Assembly (NCBI GenBank): GCA_002483445.1
Contig: DLHY01000143.1
Coordinates: 62,001-126,000, forward strand
DNA: 64,000 nucleotides
Direction of reading: 5' to 3'
From: Blastocatellia bacterium UBA7656
Lineage (GTDB): Bacteria > Acidobacteriota > Blastocatellia > UBA7656
The notes below the pieces were generated by a model. It worked only from the letters and a program-made list of their open reading frames with translations. It made no database searches and was not told the DNA's origin. Below are positions 16,139 through 24,977 of this stretch, piece after piece. The stretch's first letter is position 1. The number at the start of each line of letters is the position of its first letter. The position numbers and the translations under genes are program-made.

Positions 16139-17053
16139 ATGATGACTGTGAAGACATGTTTTTTCCTGCTGATTTGCTCTGCATTACCGGCGGCGATTTT
16201 CTTCGCGCCCGTTTCGGCGACAATGCCGGTTTCAGCCAGCCATGCGGATGATCGCGCTTCTGACCGGGCGGCTATCCGCGCGCATATCGAAAGCATCTTT
16301 CAGGCTTTCATAAACAAAGATGTCCAGAAAGTGCGCGCCACTCATTCCGAGGACTGGCGCGGATTTCTGGAAGGTTCCTCTGTCGCCATACGAGGCATCG
16401 AGGAATATATGCAAGCGGTCGGCGTCGGATTGAGGAATCCGAATGGCGGCATGAGCGGCTACAAGATAACCGACTATGATGTGATCTTTCACGGCGATCT
16501 GGCGGTGGTCTGCTTCGTTGCCGACGTAGAACGGAGAGGCGGCATTACGACCAAACTGCGAATACTCGATGTCTATGCCAAACGAAACGGCGAGTGGATT
16601 CAGACAAGCTCGCACACGGCGGTGCATCCCGACGCGATTGCAAAACAGCTATCGACTCCCGTTACTGTCTCGCCGCAGATGCGCCAAAACATACTCGATG
16701 CCCGTGAAGCAGTCTGGCGAGCCTATTTCACCAATGACCGGGCCGCGCTTGAAAAGCTGATCCCTGAAGAGGCGATAGCTATCAATGACGGCTCGCCCGT
16801 CTGGTCAGACCGCGCAAGGATACTGGCTGGCGCTCAACAATTCGCCCAAAGCGGAGCGAAACTCGTCCGCCTCGAATTTCCAAAAACCGAAATGCAGGTT
16901 TATGGCAACGTGATCATCATCTACACGACCTATCTTTATGAGATAGAAACGCAGGGCCAGCGACGCACAATGAAAGGTCGCGGCACTGAGATTTTCGTCA
17001 GACGCAACAACACTCTGGTCAATAGCGGCTGGCATCTCGACGATGGGAATTGA
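16139..17053 (+). CDS. Secreted protein with two NTF2/SnoaL-like domains
   Basis: 304 residues. Signal peptide (MMTVKTCFFLLICSALPAAI), then two NTF2-fold domains of about 120 residues: AIRAHIESIFQAFINKDVQK ... VYAKRNGEWIQTSSH, and AVWRAYFTNDRAALEKLIPE ... FVRRNNTLVNSGWHLDD. Both follow the DUF4440/SnoaL pattern of an N-terminal helix pair, a curved sheet and a closing W-x-x-x-S/H strand. Domains of this type bind small ligands or act as dimerisation modules; no catalytic residues can be assigned. ATG 16139 has AGAAGAGG 8 nt upstream. It is divergent from the TPR regulator, which may control it, and is followed 64 nt later by a DUF2911 gene. Confidence 0.75.
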   Translation: MMTVKTCFFLLICSALPAAIFFAPVSATMPVSASHADDRASDRAAIRAHIESIFQAFINKDVQKVRATHSEDWRGFLEGSSVAIRGIEEYMQAVGVGLRNPNGGMSGYKITDYDVIFHGDLAVVCFVADVERRGGITTKLRILDVYAKRNGEWIQTSSHTAVHPDAIAKQLSTPVTVSPQMRQNILDAREAVWRAYFTNDRAALEKLIPEEAIAINDGSPVWSDRARILAGAQQFAQSGAKLVRLEFPKTEMQVYGNVIIIYTTYLYEIETQGQRRTMKGRGTEIFVRRNNTLVNSGWHLDDGN

Positions 17054-17117
17054 CAGCAGATCGGAGCGACGATCAGGATATTGGGCCGGCGATTATCAGT
17101 TCAACGGGGGACGTTTG

Positions 17118-17729
17118 ATGAAGAGTAAGAAGCACATCTTTGGAAATCTTGTATTCGCTCTGGCGCTTTCACTCTGCTGCGCGGCGAATGCGCAGCAAAA
17201 AATATCAGCCTTCGGGAGCGATACGCTTGAGCGAGGAACGGTGAGGGTAGGTTACTGGAACGCGGAAAAGAACACGGGCGCGGGAGGCTTCTTCATCGTC
17301 TACGGCAAGCCTGTCTGGAAAAAAGAGTATGAAGATGCTGCCAAATTCGATGCTATGACCAAAGGCAATGTGTGGCGAATGGGAAGCGATTACTGGACGG
17401 TTCTTGACACGAATATCCCGCTCCGTGTTTCAGGCGTGACGGTGCCGGTCGGCCAGTGGTATCTCGGACTGGAGAGATCGCAGGACGGATCGAAGTGGAG
17501 TCTGGTTTTCATCGATCCGGCGAAAGTGAGAATGACTAAACTCGACCCCTCGGAGATAGGTAAAACCAAAGTCGAGTTCAAAGCGACCATGACTTTGGAA
17601 CAATCCAATGAGTTGGCCGAGAAACTTACTATCACAGCCGATCTTCCGAAAACGGATTTGAAACAATCGAGGCTGACGATTTCGTGGGGCAAGCTCCGAT
17701 TGTCGGCCCCTGTTGAAGCTTCGTTGTAA
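17118..17729 (+). CDS. Secreted DUF2911 protein
   Basis: 203 residues with signal peptide (IFGNLVFALALSLCCAANAQ). The DUF2911 pattern is seen in RVGYWNAEKNTGAGG, GNVWRMGSDYWTVLDTNIPL, VTVPVGQWYLGLE and SRLTISWGKLRLSAPVEA. The family has no known biochemical role; members are exported and common in Acidobacteriota and Bacteroidota. ATG 17118 follows ACGGGGGACG. The last strands end just before a perfect 16-bp palindrome (GCAATCAC/GTGATTGC, 17749-17764) that could end the transcript. A second, more distant DUF2911 gene is at 24227. Confidence 0.75.
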   Translation: MKSKKHIFGNLVFALALSLCCAANAQQKISAFGSDTLERGTVRVGYWNAEKNTGAGGFFIVYGKPVWKKEYEDAAKFDAMTKGNVWRMGSDYWTVLDTNIPLRVSGVTVPVGQWYLGLERSQDGSKWSLVFIDPAKVRMTKLDPSEIGKTKVEFKATMTLEQSNELAEKLTITADLPKTDLKQSRLTISWGKLRLSAPVEASL

Positions 17730-17814
17730 TGAGACTCGTGTGTCACTCGCAATCACGTGATTGCAGAGGACTGAGTATCAACGGGGTCATTCGACGCTGA
17801 GACGCCGCGTTGTC

Positions 17815-17907
17815 CGGCAAGCTGCCAGCTTGCCGCAGGCTTTCACGGCTCGCTGCTGGAAAGCAACAGTCCTTTGCTCGAAGCAACGACAAGCTGGCAG
17901 CTTGTCG
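17815..17907. repeat. Pair of near-identical 21-bp palindromes in a 300-bp gene-free stretch
   Basis: Two palindromes 72 bp apart: arms GGCAAGCTG/CAGCTTGCC (17816-17834) and GACAAGCTG/CAGCTTGTC (17888-17906), each with a one-base centre and a flanking C.G pair. The two differ by a compensatory change (G-C to A-T), as expected if the hairpin is kept. They are the main content of the gap 17730-18029, together with the palindrome at 17749-17764. The layout resembles REP or BIME units. Confidence 0.7.
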
Positions 17908-18029
17908 AACATACAAGATGCTGAGACCCAGAGTCGGCGCAGAGAACAAAACTCTGTGCTTTAGACTGTGCTGCGGCTTCACGCCGTTTCGTGCAAATCG
18001 TCAAGGAATAATTCTGCACTGGAGGGTGT

Positions 18030-19274
18030 ATGGATACTGCTTCGAGCAGTGTGGCGGGGACGGATCTCGCCCAGTCTCGCCGACTGGATATGAACGTCGC
18101 TCGGAAAGTGTCGCGCCTCGATTCCGTAGACTTGCTTCGCGGGCTTGTGATGGTCTTCATGGCCTTAGACCATGTGAGATATCCTTACTTCACGGATTCG
18201 ACTTTTTTTCCTGAAGACATGCGCAGCACCTACGCGGCGATTTTTCTGACGCGATGGGTGACGCACTTCTGCGCGCCGATGTTTTTCTTCCTCGCAGGCA
18301 CGGGCGCATATCTGTCGCTGGCGCAGGGAAGGAGTATCAAGGAAGTTTCCGGTTTCTTCTGGAAGCGCGGGCTATGGCTGGTTTTTCTGGAACTGACGGT
18401 CATCGCCTTCGCGTGGTCATTCCTTCCGTCGTGGAGATTCGGCGGCGTGATATGGTCTCTCGGATGGTCGATGGTTTTAATGTCTCTCATCGTGCGTATG
18501 CCGGTGAAGTGGATAGCCGCGCTCGGCATCGCGATGATCGCGCTGCATAATCTTCTCGATCCTGTGTCTCCTCAATCGTTCGGCAACTTTTCATGGCTGT
18601 GGAGGATTCTTTATTCAGGCGGGTTGATAAAAGTCGGGTCGATCAATTTCCCCATACTCTATTCGTTCATCCCGTGGGTGGGCGTTATGGCCGCAGGTTA
18701 TGCGACAGGCCAAATCCTGACGTGGGAGCCAAAGCGACGACGCAGGTGGCTCATCATCACAGGCGCGGCGATGACGGCGGCTTTCATCTTTCTTCGAGCG
18801 ACGAATCTCTATGGCAACCCCGCGCCGTTCGCGGCTCAGGAGACGGTGGAAAAATCATTCATCCTTTTTTTGAATGTGGCGAAGTATCCCGCTTCGCTTC
18901 AATTCCTGCTGATGACGATAGGCCCTTCATTGTTATTTCTGGGATTGTTTGACCGATTTGATTTTCGCTCCGCGCGGGGGTGGCTGGCGAGGAAGATCAT
19001 AGTGCTTGGCCGCGTGCCGATGTTTTATTACCTGCTGCACATTTTTCTCATTCACCTGCTGGCCATCATCACAGGAATCATATTCGGGCAGCCGGTCAGT
19101 TGGATGTGGAACAGCCCTTTGCCGATGGAGCGACCGCCGGTCGAGGGATACGGACACGGCCTGCCTTTCATTTATGGCATGACTTTGCTGGTCGTGATCC
19201 TGCTCTATTTTCCCTGCCGCTGGTTTGCCGAAGTGAAGCGGCGAAGAAAGGACTGGTGGCTCAGGTATCTTTAG
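18030..19274 (+). CDS. HGSNAT-like (DUF1624) membrane acyltransferase
   Basis: 414 residues, about ten membrane helices. The N-terminal helix carries RLDSVDLLRGLVMVFMALDH, matching the DUF1624/heparan-alpha-glucosaminide N-acetyltransferase family (R-D-x-x-RG...MxxDH), whose conserved His is thought to carry the acetyl group across the membrane. FCAPMFFFLAGTGAYLSL and FYLLHIFLIHLLAI also fit. Family members are integral membrane acyltransferases that modify sugars on the outer face. ATG 18030 has GGAGGG just upstream. Single gene with no clear operon partners; a role in glycan decoration is a reasonable guess but not shown. Confidence 0.8.
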   Translation: MDTASSSVAGTDLAQSRRLDMNVARKVSRLDSVDLLRGLVMVFMALDHVRYPYFTDSTFFPEDMRSTYAAIFLTRWVTHFCAPMFFFLAGTGAYLSLAQGRSIKEVSGFFWKRGLWLVFLELTVIAFAWSFLPSWRFGGVIWSLGWSMVLMSLIVRMPVKWIAALGIAMIALHNLLDPVSPQSFGNFSWLWRILYSGGLIKVGSINFPILYSFIPWVGVMAAGYATGQILTWEPKRRRRWLIITGAAMTAAFIFLRATNLYGNPAPFAAQETVEKSFILFLNVAKYPASLQFLLMTIGPSLLFLGLFDRFDFRSARGWLARKIIVLGRVPMFYYLLHIFLIHLLAIITGIIFGQPVSWMWNSPLPMERPPVEGYGHGLPFIYGMTLLVVILLYFPCRWFAEVKRRRKDWWLRYL

Positions 19275-19388
19275 ATTCAGGTCATATCGATTTGCGCGCA
19301 GATGAGCAGGTTGAATGCATGTGAGCGCACACAGCGCCGCCTTCTCATTATAGCGGCTTGCATAAGCATAACAGCGAAAGGGGTTCCT

Positions 19389-19427
19389 GACGCAGAGGCG
19401 CAGAGACGCAGAGTTTACGCAGAGAAG
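19389..19427. repeat. GCAGAGACGCAGAG-type low-complexity repeat
   Basis: Four spaced copies of CGCAGAG with variable linkers (CGCAGAGG, CGCAGAGA, CGCAGAGT, CGCAGAGA) between the convergent genes 18030-19274 and 19461-20327. I recognise the word as a dispersed intergenic repeat in cyanobacteria and other phyla; its function is unknown. Confidence 0.55.
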
Positions 19428-19460
19428 AGTCTTTGCGTAAATGAAAAGCTGCTGAACTCT

Positions 19461-20327
19461 CTACTTCAATTTTATTTCAAAAATTTTCGGCCAGAGTTTG
19501 CCGCTGATGAATATGCGTTTCTGCGCCGCGTCGTAGGCGATGCCGTTTAGCACATCTTCTCCGCCCTCGGACACATCAGGGTTGTGCAATCCTCTCAAGT
19601 TCAGGAACGATGATACGCGCCCGCTTTCAGGATTGATTCTCAAAATCAAATCCTCGTGCCAGACGTTGGCCCATATCTCGCCTTCGATGAATTCCAACTC
19701 GTTGAGATTCCTCATCGCGCGACCGTTCATAGTCACGCGAAGTTTTTTGACCGGCTCGAATGTCGTCGCATCCATATAAGTCAACGTGTCGCTGCCGTCG
19801 CTCATGATGAGGTTCTTTCCGTCGTAACACAGGCCCCAGCCTTCGCTCTGATAGGTGAATTCGCCGATCTTGCGAAACGTATCGCGCTCATAAACGAAGC
19901 CGCGATGCGTCTGCCAGGTGAGTTGAACCAGACGGTCTCCGACCATCGCCAGACCTTCGCCGAAATACTCATCCGCCAGATCGACTTTCTTCAGCACCTT
20001 GCCCGACTGCAATTCGACGCGGCGAAGCGATGACCGTCCGAATTGCCCTGTGCTTTCATAGAAGCCGCCGTCGTGGAATACGAGACCCTGAAGAAAAGCC
20101 TTCGGGTCGTGCGGGTAGCTGGCTACGACTTCATAGGAGACCTGCTCAGGCATGGTCGCTCCTTTATCGGCAGCAGGTTTTTCGACCGGAGTCTTTTGAT
20201 CTTCTCTTGTCGCCATCACGACGAGCGTCACGACGATTATCGCGCCAATCGCAGCAGTGATGAATAAAGAAAGCTTCGAATTTTTTTTCGCCGCTGTGTT
20301 TTGATGCTTCTCCGATTTTCTAGCCAA
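19461..20327 (-). CDS. Membrane-anchored glutaminyl-peptide cyclotransferase (bacterial/plant type)
   Basis: 288 residues. One N-terminal membrane helix (LFITAAIGAIIVVTLVV) anchors a five-bladed propeller of the Glu_cyclase_2 family: SYPHDPKAFLQGLVFHDGGF, ESTGQFGRSSLRRVEL, VQLTWQTHRGFVYERDTF, EGWGLCYDGKNLIMSDGSD, LNELEFIEGEIWANVWHEDL, LNGIAYDAAQKRIFISGKLW. These follow the plant/bacterial QC signature closely. The enzyme converts N-terminal Gln to pyroglutamate on exported peptides. It faces the periplasm by the positive-inside rule. Divergent from the cupredoxin gene at 20488. Confidence 0.9.
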   Translation of the reverse strand: MARKSEKHQNTAAKKNSKLSLFITAAIGAIIVVTLVVMATREDQKTPVEKPAADKGATMPEQVSYEVVASYPHDPKAFLQGLVFHDGGFYESTGQFGRSSLRRVELQSGKVLKKVDLADEYFGEGLAMVGDRLVQLTWQTHRGFVYERDTFRKIGEFTYQSEGWGLCYDGKNLIMSDGSDTLTYMDATTFEPVKKLRVTMNGRAMRNLNELEFIEGEIWANVWHEDLILRINPESGRVSSFLNLRGLHNPDVSEGGEDVLNGIAYDAAQKRIFISGKLWPKIFEIKLK

Positions 20328-20487
20328 TGGATTTCCTCCATGTGTTTTCGAGCTTTGAGGGCAGATTATACGTCTAACATAATGGGATTAAAAACCCCGC
20401 TCGCAGGATTGATCTTACATGCGCCGTTTTATTTTCGGTATATTCAGTCCTGAAAAATCAATAAACCATTCCGAGGAGGAAACCGTA

Positions 20488-21870
20488 ATGCGCTACTTCC
20501 GCTCTTTCGCTGTGCTCGCTTCACTCGTCCTGTTTTGCCCGGCTGCCGCTGCGCAGGAAGTCAGAGAAATCAAAGTGACGATGAAGCGGTTCGAGTTCAA
20601 TCCCAAAACGATCACCCTTCGCAAGGGCGAAAAAGTAAAACTCACCGTCGTCTCTCAGGATGTCGCTCACGGTCTTGCCATAAGCGAGTTCGACATCGAT
20701 GTGCAGGTTCGGGCGAAGCAGTCCAAATCCATCGAGTTCACGCCCGACAAGGAAGGCAAGTTCGATATAACCTGTTCGGTCTTTTGCGGAGACGGACACC
20801 CGGAAATGATGGGCGAGCTTATAGTCACCTCCGCGCAGGCTTCAGGGATGAAAGTCGATTTCGATGAGCGCGCGCCCGGAGTGGTCATCGTCGAAAGCGG
20901 CGGAGAGCGCATACGCATCGATACGACGACTAAACAAGTGACGAGCCTGAGCAAATCGGAACCCGCCGCGACTCAGCCCGTAGTTGCCGAAAAAGGAGAA
21001 GAGAGCCGACGAACTTCAGAGCCTTATGATAATCGAATCGTCAACGTGCCGACCCCTAAGCGCGTGCCTCGCCACAGCCTCAATGTTTATTTCTCGCACC
21101 GCTTCCAGCAGCCCGTGCGTCAGGACGACGTGCCGGTGAGGGAAGAGTTCAGAGGGATATTCGGATTGGACAGCAATTCGGTTTCGTCGCTCGGCTTCAC
21201 TTATGGAATAACCGACCGGCTCTATGCCAACATTCAACGCTCGCCTCTGTTTCAACAGGGGCTTAACCGCACGATTGAAATCGGGCTGGGCTATCATCTG
21301 CTCGACGAGGCTGGTCGCTCGCCCATAGCTCTTTCGGCTTATGCCAGCATGGAAGGCAATAATAATTTCAGCGAGGAATTCACCTGGAACATTCAGGCGA
21401 TGATGGCCCGCAGCGTGACCAAATACGTGAATCTGTTTTTCTCTCCCGCAGTTCATCTGAACGCCAATGGGCAGGATCGTTTTCGTTCGCCTCTCAAAGA
21501 CTCGTTTCCGCTCGACCCCGAGGCGAGGGATTTTCGATTGGGCCGTCACACAGGCTCTTTCGGATTCGGCGTCAACGCGAGGATAAGACCTACGGCATCG
21601 ATTCTTTTCGAGTACACTCCGCGCGTGGGATTCAAGATGGGACTGGTCGAAGCCACTTTCGATCCGACCTTCACGCGCATAACCCGATTCACCAACCGCT
21701 CGGAGGCCGAGATAGGATTCGGCATAGAAAAGCGATTGGGCCGCCACTCGTTCGCGCTGACCTTTTCAAACACGCAGGCGACGACGACCAGTCGCTACAA
21801 TTCGAGCAATCTCTTCCTGCCTCCCGGAAGATTCACCATCGGATTCAATCTGTTCAGGCGTTTGTTGTAG
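20488..21870 (+). CDS. Fusion of CuA-like cupredoxin and DUF5777 outer-membrane beta-barrel
   Basis: 460 residues. Signal peptide (RSFAVLASLVLFCPAAAAQ), then residues 25-120 form a cupredoxin whose copper motif CSVFCGDGHPEMM has the C-x3-C-x3-H-x2-M spacing of the binuclear CuA site of cytochrome oxidase subunit II, with an upstream His in VAHGLAI. A linker of about 70 residues leads to a DUF5777-type beta-barrel (HSLNVYFSHRFQQPV, SSLGFTYGITDRLYANIQRS, IEIGLGYHLLD, ALSAYASMEGNN) ending in the terminal aromatic/hydrophobic strand FTIGFNLFRRLL. The ATG follows GAGGAGGA. The family role of DUF5777 is unknown; joining a redox or copper site to an outer-membrane barrel suggests copper handling or electron transfer at the cell surface, which is inference. 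Confidence 0.8.
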   Translation: MRYFRSFAVLASLVLFCPAAAAQEVREIKVTMKRFEFNPKTITLRKGEKVKLTVVSQDVAHGLAISEFDIDVQVRAKQSKSIEFTPDKEGKFDITCSVFCGDGHPEMMGELIVTSAQASGMKVDFDERAPGVVIVESGGERIRIDTTTKQVTSLSKSEPAATQPVVAEKGEESRRTSEPYDNRIVNVPTPKRVPRHSLNVYFSHRFQQPVRQDDVPVREEFRGIFGLDSNSVSSLGFTYGITDRLYANIQRSPLFQQGLNRTIEIGLGYHLLDEAGRSPIALSAYASMEGNNNFSEEFTWNIQAMMARSVTKYVNLFFSPAVHLNANGQDRFRSPLKDSFPLDPEARDFRLGRHTGSFGFGVNARIRPTASILFEYTPRVGFKMGLVEATFDPTFTRITRFTNRSEAEIGFGIEKRLGRHSFALTFSNTQATTTSRYNSSNLFLPPGRFTIGFNLFRRLL

Positions 21871-22211
21871 GAGGAGAACAGGACACGGGTTTTCGCTGAT
21901 CTGATCCCGATCCTTCGCATCTGCGTTCATCCGTGTCCTGCTCCGGTTTTAATCTGCGCCACCAGGTCAGAGCGCAACCGCGGCCAAAGCGGTGTCGGAT
22001 GTATTAACGCCCGACTCCATGAACCTTGTACAGGATCAGTCGAAAGAGCATCATGTCAATCCTGCTAATCCTGTTAATCCTGTCAGACTCTTCCTCCCCA
22101 CATTTTCGGGTTTTACGTTTCGCGCTTCATTGTGTATAGTGTCTGCTCATTACACAGCATATCTTCTATCCCGGATGATAGGGGTTTCAAACAAACAACG
22201 AGGAGTTGGAC
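21871..22211. repeat. Gene-free stretch with inverted and AATCCTGT repeats
   Basis: Arms CAGGACACGG (21879-21888) and CCGTGTCCTG (21931-21940) can form a hairpin after the barrel gene and may terminate it. Further on (22054-22085) the word AATCCTG recurs three times in tandem. Both word types are of the dispersed intergenic kind. The last 60 nt lead into the transketolase gene, whose GAGGAG site is at 22200-22205. Confidence 0.55.
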
Positions 22212-24089
22212 ATGGAGCAACCTGCCCGAATCAATCAGGATGTCGTTGAATCTCTGCAAGCGACGGCAAACCGAATCCGCATTCATTCGCTCATCTCTAC
22301 CGCAGAAGCCGGATCGGGACACCCGACTACTTGCATGTCGTCGGCAGAACTCATAGCCGCAGTGTTCTTTCACGCCATGCGTTACGACGTGGCTAACCCG
22401 CGCAGCCCGCTCAATGATCGCTTCGTCCTCTCGAAGGGCCACGCCGCGCCCGCGCTCTATGCCGCATGGGCCGAAGCCGGAGCTTTTCCCATAGAGCGAC
22501 TCATCACTCTCAGACAATTGACGAGCGATCTCGAAGGCCACCCCACGCCTCGACTCCCGTGGGTCGAGGTGGCAACAGGGTCATTAGGTCAGGGGCTTTC
22601 ATGCGGAATGGGGATGGCGCTCAATTGCAAGTATCTCGATCAGGTCGATAATCGCATATTCGTTTTGATGGGCGACGGCGAAGCGGCTGAAGGATCAGTC
22701 TGGGAAGCCGCCGAACTCGCCTCGCATTACAAACTCGACAACCTCATCGCTCTGCTCGATGTCAACGGCCTGGGCCAGAGCCAGCGCACTATGTACGGCC
22801 ACGACACGGAAGTTTATCGCCGCAGATTCGAAGCCTTCGGCTGGAATGCCGTCTCAATCGATGGACACGACCTGGACGCAATCATCAGCGCGTTAGATGA
22901 CGCTCTCACAGTCAAAGACAAACCCACGATCATCGTCGCGCGCACGAAGAAGGGCAAGGGCGTTTCCTTCATAGAAGACAAAGACGGCTGGCACGGCAAA
23001 CCGCTCAAGAAAGGCGAAGAACTCGAACGCGCGCTGGCCGAAATCCGCGAGTCGGACACTGAGACCGAAACCTTGAAGATGAAATCGCCTGAAGGCCGGA
23101 CGGCCAAGCCTCTGGCCGATGGCGGACAATCGCCCGCGGATCATTATGAAATCGGACAGCAGTTTGCCACCCGCGAAGTTTATGGCGCGGCGCTGGCCCG
23201 CCTCGGCTCTGAAAACACGGCGGTAGTCGCGCTCGACGGCGACACGAAGAACTCGACTTATTCGGAAAAGTTTTTGAAGGTTCACCCCAATCGGTTTTTT
23301 GAATGCTTCATCGCCGAGCAGAACATGGTCAGCGCGGCTGTGGGGCTGGGCGCGATGGGGAAAATCCCATTCGCTTCGACCTTCGCCTGCTTCCTCACCC
23401 GCGCTTACGATCAGATACGGATGGCCGCGATCTCTCAGGCCAATCTGAAACTGTGCGGCTCGCACGCGGGAGTATCGATCGGCGAAGACGGCCCTTCGCA
23501 GATGGCGTTGGAAGACCTGGCGATGATGCGGGCTATCGAAGGCTCAGTGGTGCTTTATCCGTCGGATGCGGTTTCCACGGAAGCTGCGGTGAAACTTGCG
23601 GCCTCGCGTCACGGAATTTTTTACATCCGCACGACTAGACCTAAATCGCCGGTCATTTATCCGTCGGATGAAAAATTCGAAATCGGGCGGGCGAAAATCG
23701 TTCGCCGAAGCGAGGAAGACCTTTTGACGATAGTCGCTGCGGGCGTGACTCTGGTTGAAGCCCTGGCCGCCTGCGACGAGCTTGAGCGCGAAGGCATACG
23801 GGTTCGCGTGATCGATATTTTTTCCGTCAAGCCGATTGACGCGGAGACGTTGCGATCTGCCGCTCGTGAGACTGGCGATTTGATAATCAGCGTTGAGGAT
23901 CACTCATCGGAGGGGGGGCTTGGCGACGCGGTAGCCTCGGCGGTGTCGCCTTTGGGGATTCGCGCGCACAAACTGGCGGTCTCTGATCTTCCGCGCTCAG
24001 GCAAGCCTGAAGAACTGCTTGCCGCTTACGGAATCGACCGGCGCGCGATAGTTGAAAAAGTGAAGTTGTTGTTGAGCGAGAAGGCTTGA
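22212..24089 (+). CDS. tkt: Transketolase
   Basis: 625 residues. The thiamine-diphosphate binding motif is MGDGEAAEGSVWEAAELASH ... LDVNGLGQS; SGHPTTCMSSAELIAAVFFH and SKGHAAPALYAAWAEAG are the donor-site histidine segments. The central pyrimidine domain has EQNMVSAAVGLGAMGKIPFA with the catalytic Glu, and a C-terminal transketolase domain follows. It is shorter than E. coli TktA and looks like the single-chain form related to animal TKT and to fused archaeal halves. It moves two-carbon units in the pentose phosphate pathway. ATG 22212 is preceded by GAGGAG with a good gap; the open frame reaches 22206 through a TTG. Single-gene unit. Confidence 0.93.
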   Translation: MEQPARINQDVVESLQATANRIRIHSLISTAEAGSGHPTTCMSSAELIAAVFFHAMRYDVANPRSPLNDRFVLSKGHAAPALYAAWAEAGAFPIERLITLRQLTSDLEGHPTPRLPWVEVATGSLGQGLSCGMGMALNCKYLDQVDNRIFVLMGDGEAAEGSVWEAAELASHYKLDNLIALLDVNGLGQSQRTMYGHDTEVYRRRFEAFGWNAVSIDGHDLDAIISALDDALTVKDKPTIIVARTKKGKGVSFIEDKDGWHGKPLKKGEELERALAEIRESDTETETLKMKSPEGRTAKPLADGGQSPADHYEIGQQFATREVYGAALARLGSENTAVVALDGDTKNSTYSEKFLKVHPNRFFECFIAEQNMVSAAVGLGAMGKIPFASTFACFLTRAYDQIRMAAISQANLKLCGSHAGVSIGEDGPSQMALEDLAMMRAIEGSVVLYPSDAVSTEAAVKLAASRHGIFYIRTTRPKSPVIYPSDEKFEIGRAKIVRRSEEDLLTIVAAGVTLVEALAACDELEREGIRVRVIDIFSVKPIDAETLRSAARETGDLIISVEDHSSEGGLGDAVASAVSPLGIRAHKLAVSDLPRSGKPEELLAAYGIDRRAIVEKVKLLLSEKA

Positions 24090-24226
24090 TAACATAAACG
24101 ACTAATCATTCGAGGTGGGGTAATGCGCTCTGGTGAGGCAGCCAGTGGTCTTGATCTGAGCGCCATCGAAAACAAACGCAGGCTTCGACCCTGCGCAACT
24201 CAACAATTCTTGCAGGAGTGACCATA

Positions 24227-24763
24227 ATGAAAAGAATGCTTCTTGTTTTCTCCATCATGCTTTTAGGTCTCAGTCAGGCGGTTTCCGCTCACGACCCGCG
24301 CACGGTCGCCAGAGATTTCACACACTCGATGGCCATCGAGGGCGCGGGCAAGTTTTCGCTCAACTACAAATCGCTTCACTTCAACGAGACGAATTTCAAC
24401 AATCGCAAGGCCGAGCGCGCGCTTGCCGCCTTCAACCGGGTTTGGAAGAGCATAGGAAAGCTCGACACCGAATTCGAAATCGTCATCGCCGGAGTGAAGG
24501 TTCCGAAAGGTTCTTACGTACTCGGCATCAATTATGACGCCAACGACAACTTCAAGCTGGTGCTTGCAAGCGGCGGCAGCGAGATCACTGCGCCGATGCA
24601 GTTTGCCACCGGCGGCCCGGTTGTCAATTACCTCAGCTTCGATCTCAGGCCGGACAATGACACGGACACTTTCACAATCGAAGGCCGATACGGCCCTGCC
24701 CGCATCTGGGCCGAAGTCAAGGTTCCTTACCTTGCTTCTCACGGCCACGAGAAAAAGAATTAA
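24227..24763 (+). CDS. Secreted DUF2911-like protein
   Basis: 178 residues with signal peptide (RMLLVFSIMLLGLSQAVSAH). FSLNYKSLHFNETNFNN, VKVPKGSYVLGINYDAND and ARIWAEVKVPYLASHGHEKK fit the DUF2911 pattern of exported beta proteins, more divergently than the gene at 17118. GCAGGAG lies 8 nt before the ATG. The TAA stop at 24761-24763 coincides with the left copy of a 5-bp direct repeat that flanks the MITE-like element, so the element inserted at the very end of this gene. Role unknown. Confidence 0.7.
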   Translation: MKRMLLVFSIMLLGLSQAVSAHDPRTVARDFTHSMAIEGAGKFSLNYKSLHFNETNFNNRKAERALAAFNRVWKSIGKLDTEFEIVIAGVKVPKGSYVLGINYDANDNFKLVLASGGSEITAPMQFATGGPVVNYLSFDLRPDNDTDTFTIEGRYGPARIWAEVKVPYLASHGHEKKN

Positions 24764-24901
24764 TAATGCGAATCAAGGGTTGAAATCATGAATAAAGAAT
24801 CAACCATTTACAGGCAACAACTGGGTAAAAGTCCAAAAGCCAGGTTTGTAAGTTCTTTGGTTTCAACAGCGACAATTTTCTACTCTTGATTCGCATTAAT
24901 A
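24761..24901. mobile_element. MITE-like element with terminal inverted repeats and TAATA direct repeats
   Basis: A 131-bp non-coding unit (24766-24896) begins ATGCGAATCAAG and ends CTTGATTCGCAT, a perfect 12-bp terminal inverted repeat that continues imperfectly to 21 bp (18 of 21 by eye). It is flanked on both sides by TAATA (24761-24765, 24897-24901), consistent with a 5-bp target duplication. The inside is AT-rich compared with its neighbours and encodes nothing; it contains a smaller hairpin (GGTTGA/TCAACC). No transposase with these ends is seen in the window. Confidence 0.6.
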
Positions 24902-24955
24902 GTCCGGAGTCTTGAGTCGGGAGTCTGGAGTCCGCAGGCTGGCTCCTGACTCCTT
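24901..24955. repeat. GAGTCC/GAGTCT repeat
   Basis: Tandem-like variants of GAGTC (GGAGTC, TGAGTC, GGAGTC, GGAGTCC) followed by CTCCTGACTCC, giving short inverted arms GGAGTC/GACTCC. Same word family as at 11041, 34168, 50394 and 55086. It lies directly after the MITE-like element and before the MBL-fold gene. Confidence 0.6.
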
Positions 24956-24977
24956 TCTCACCTTTTGGGGGACAACC

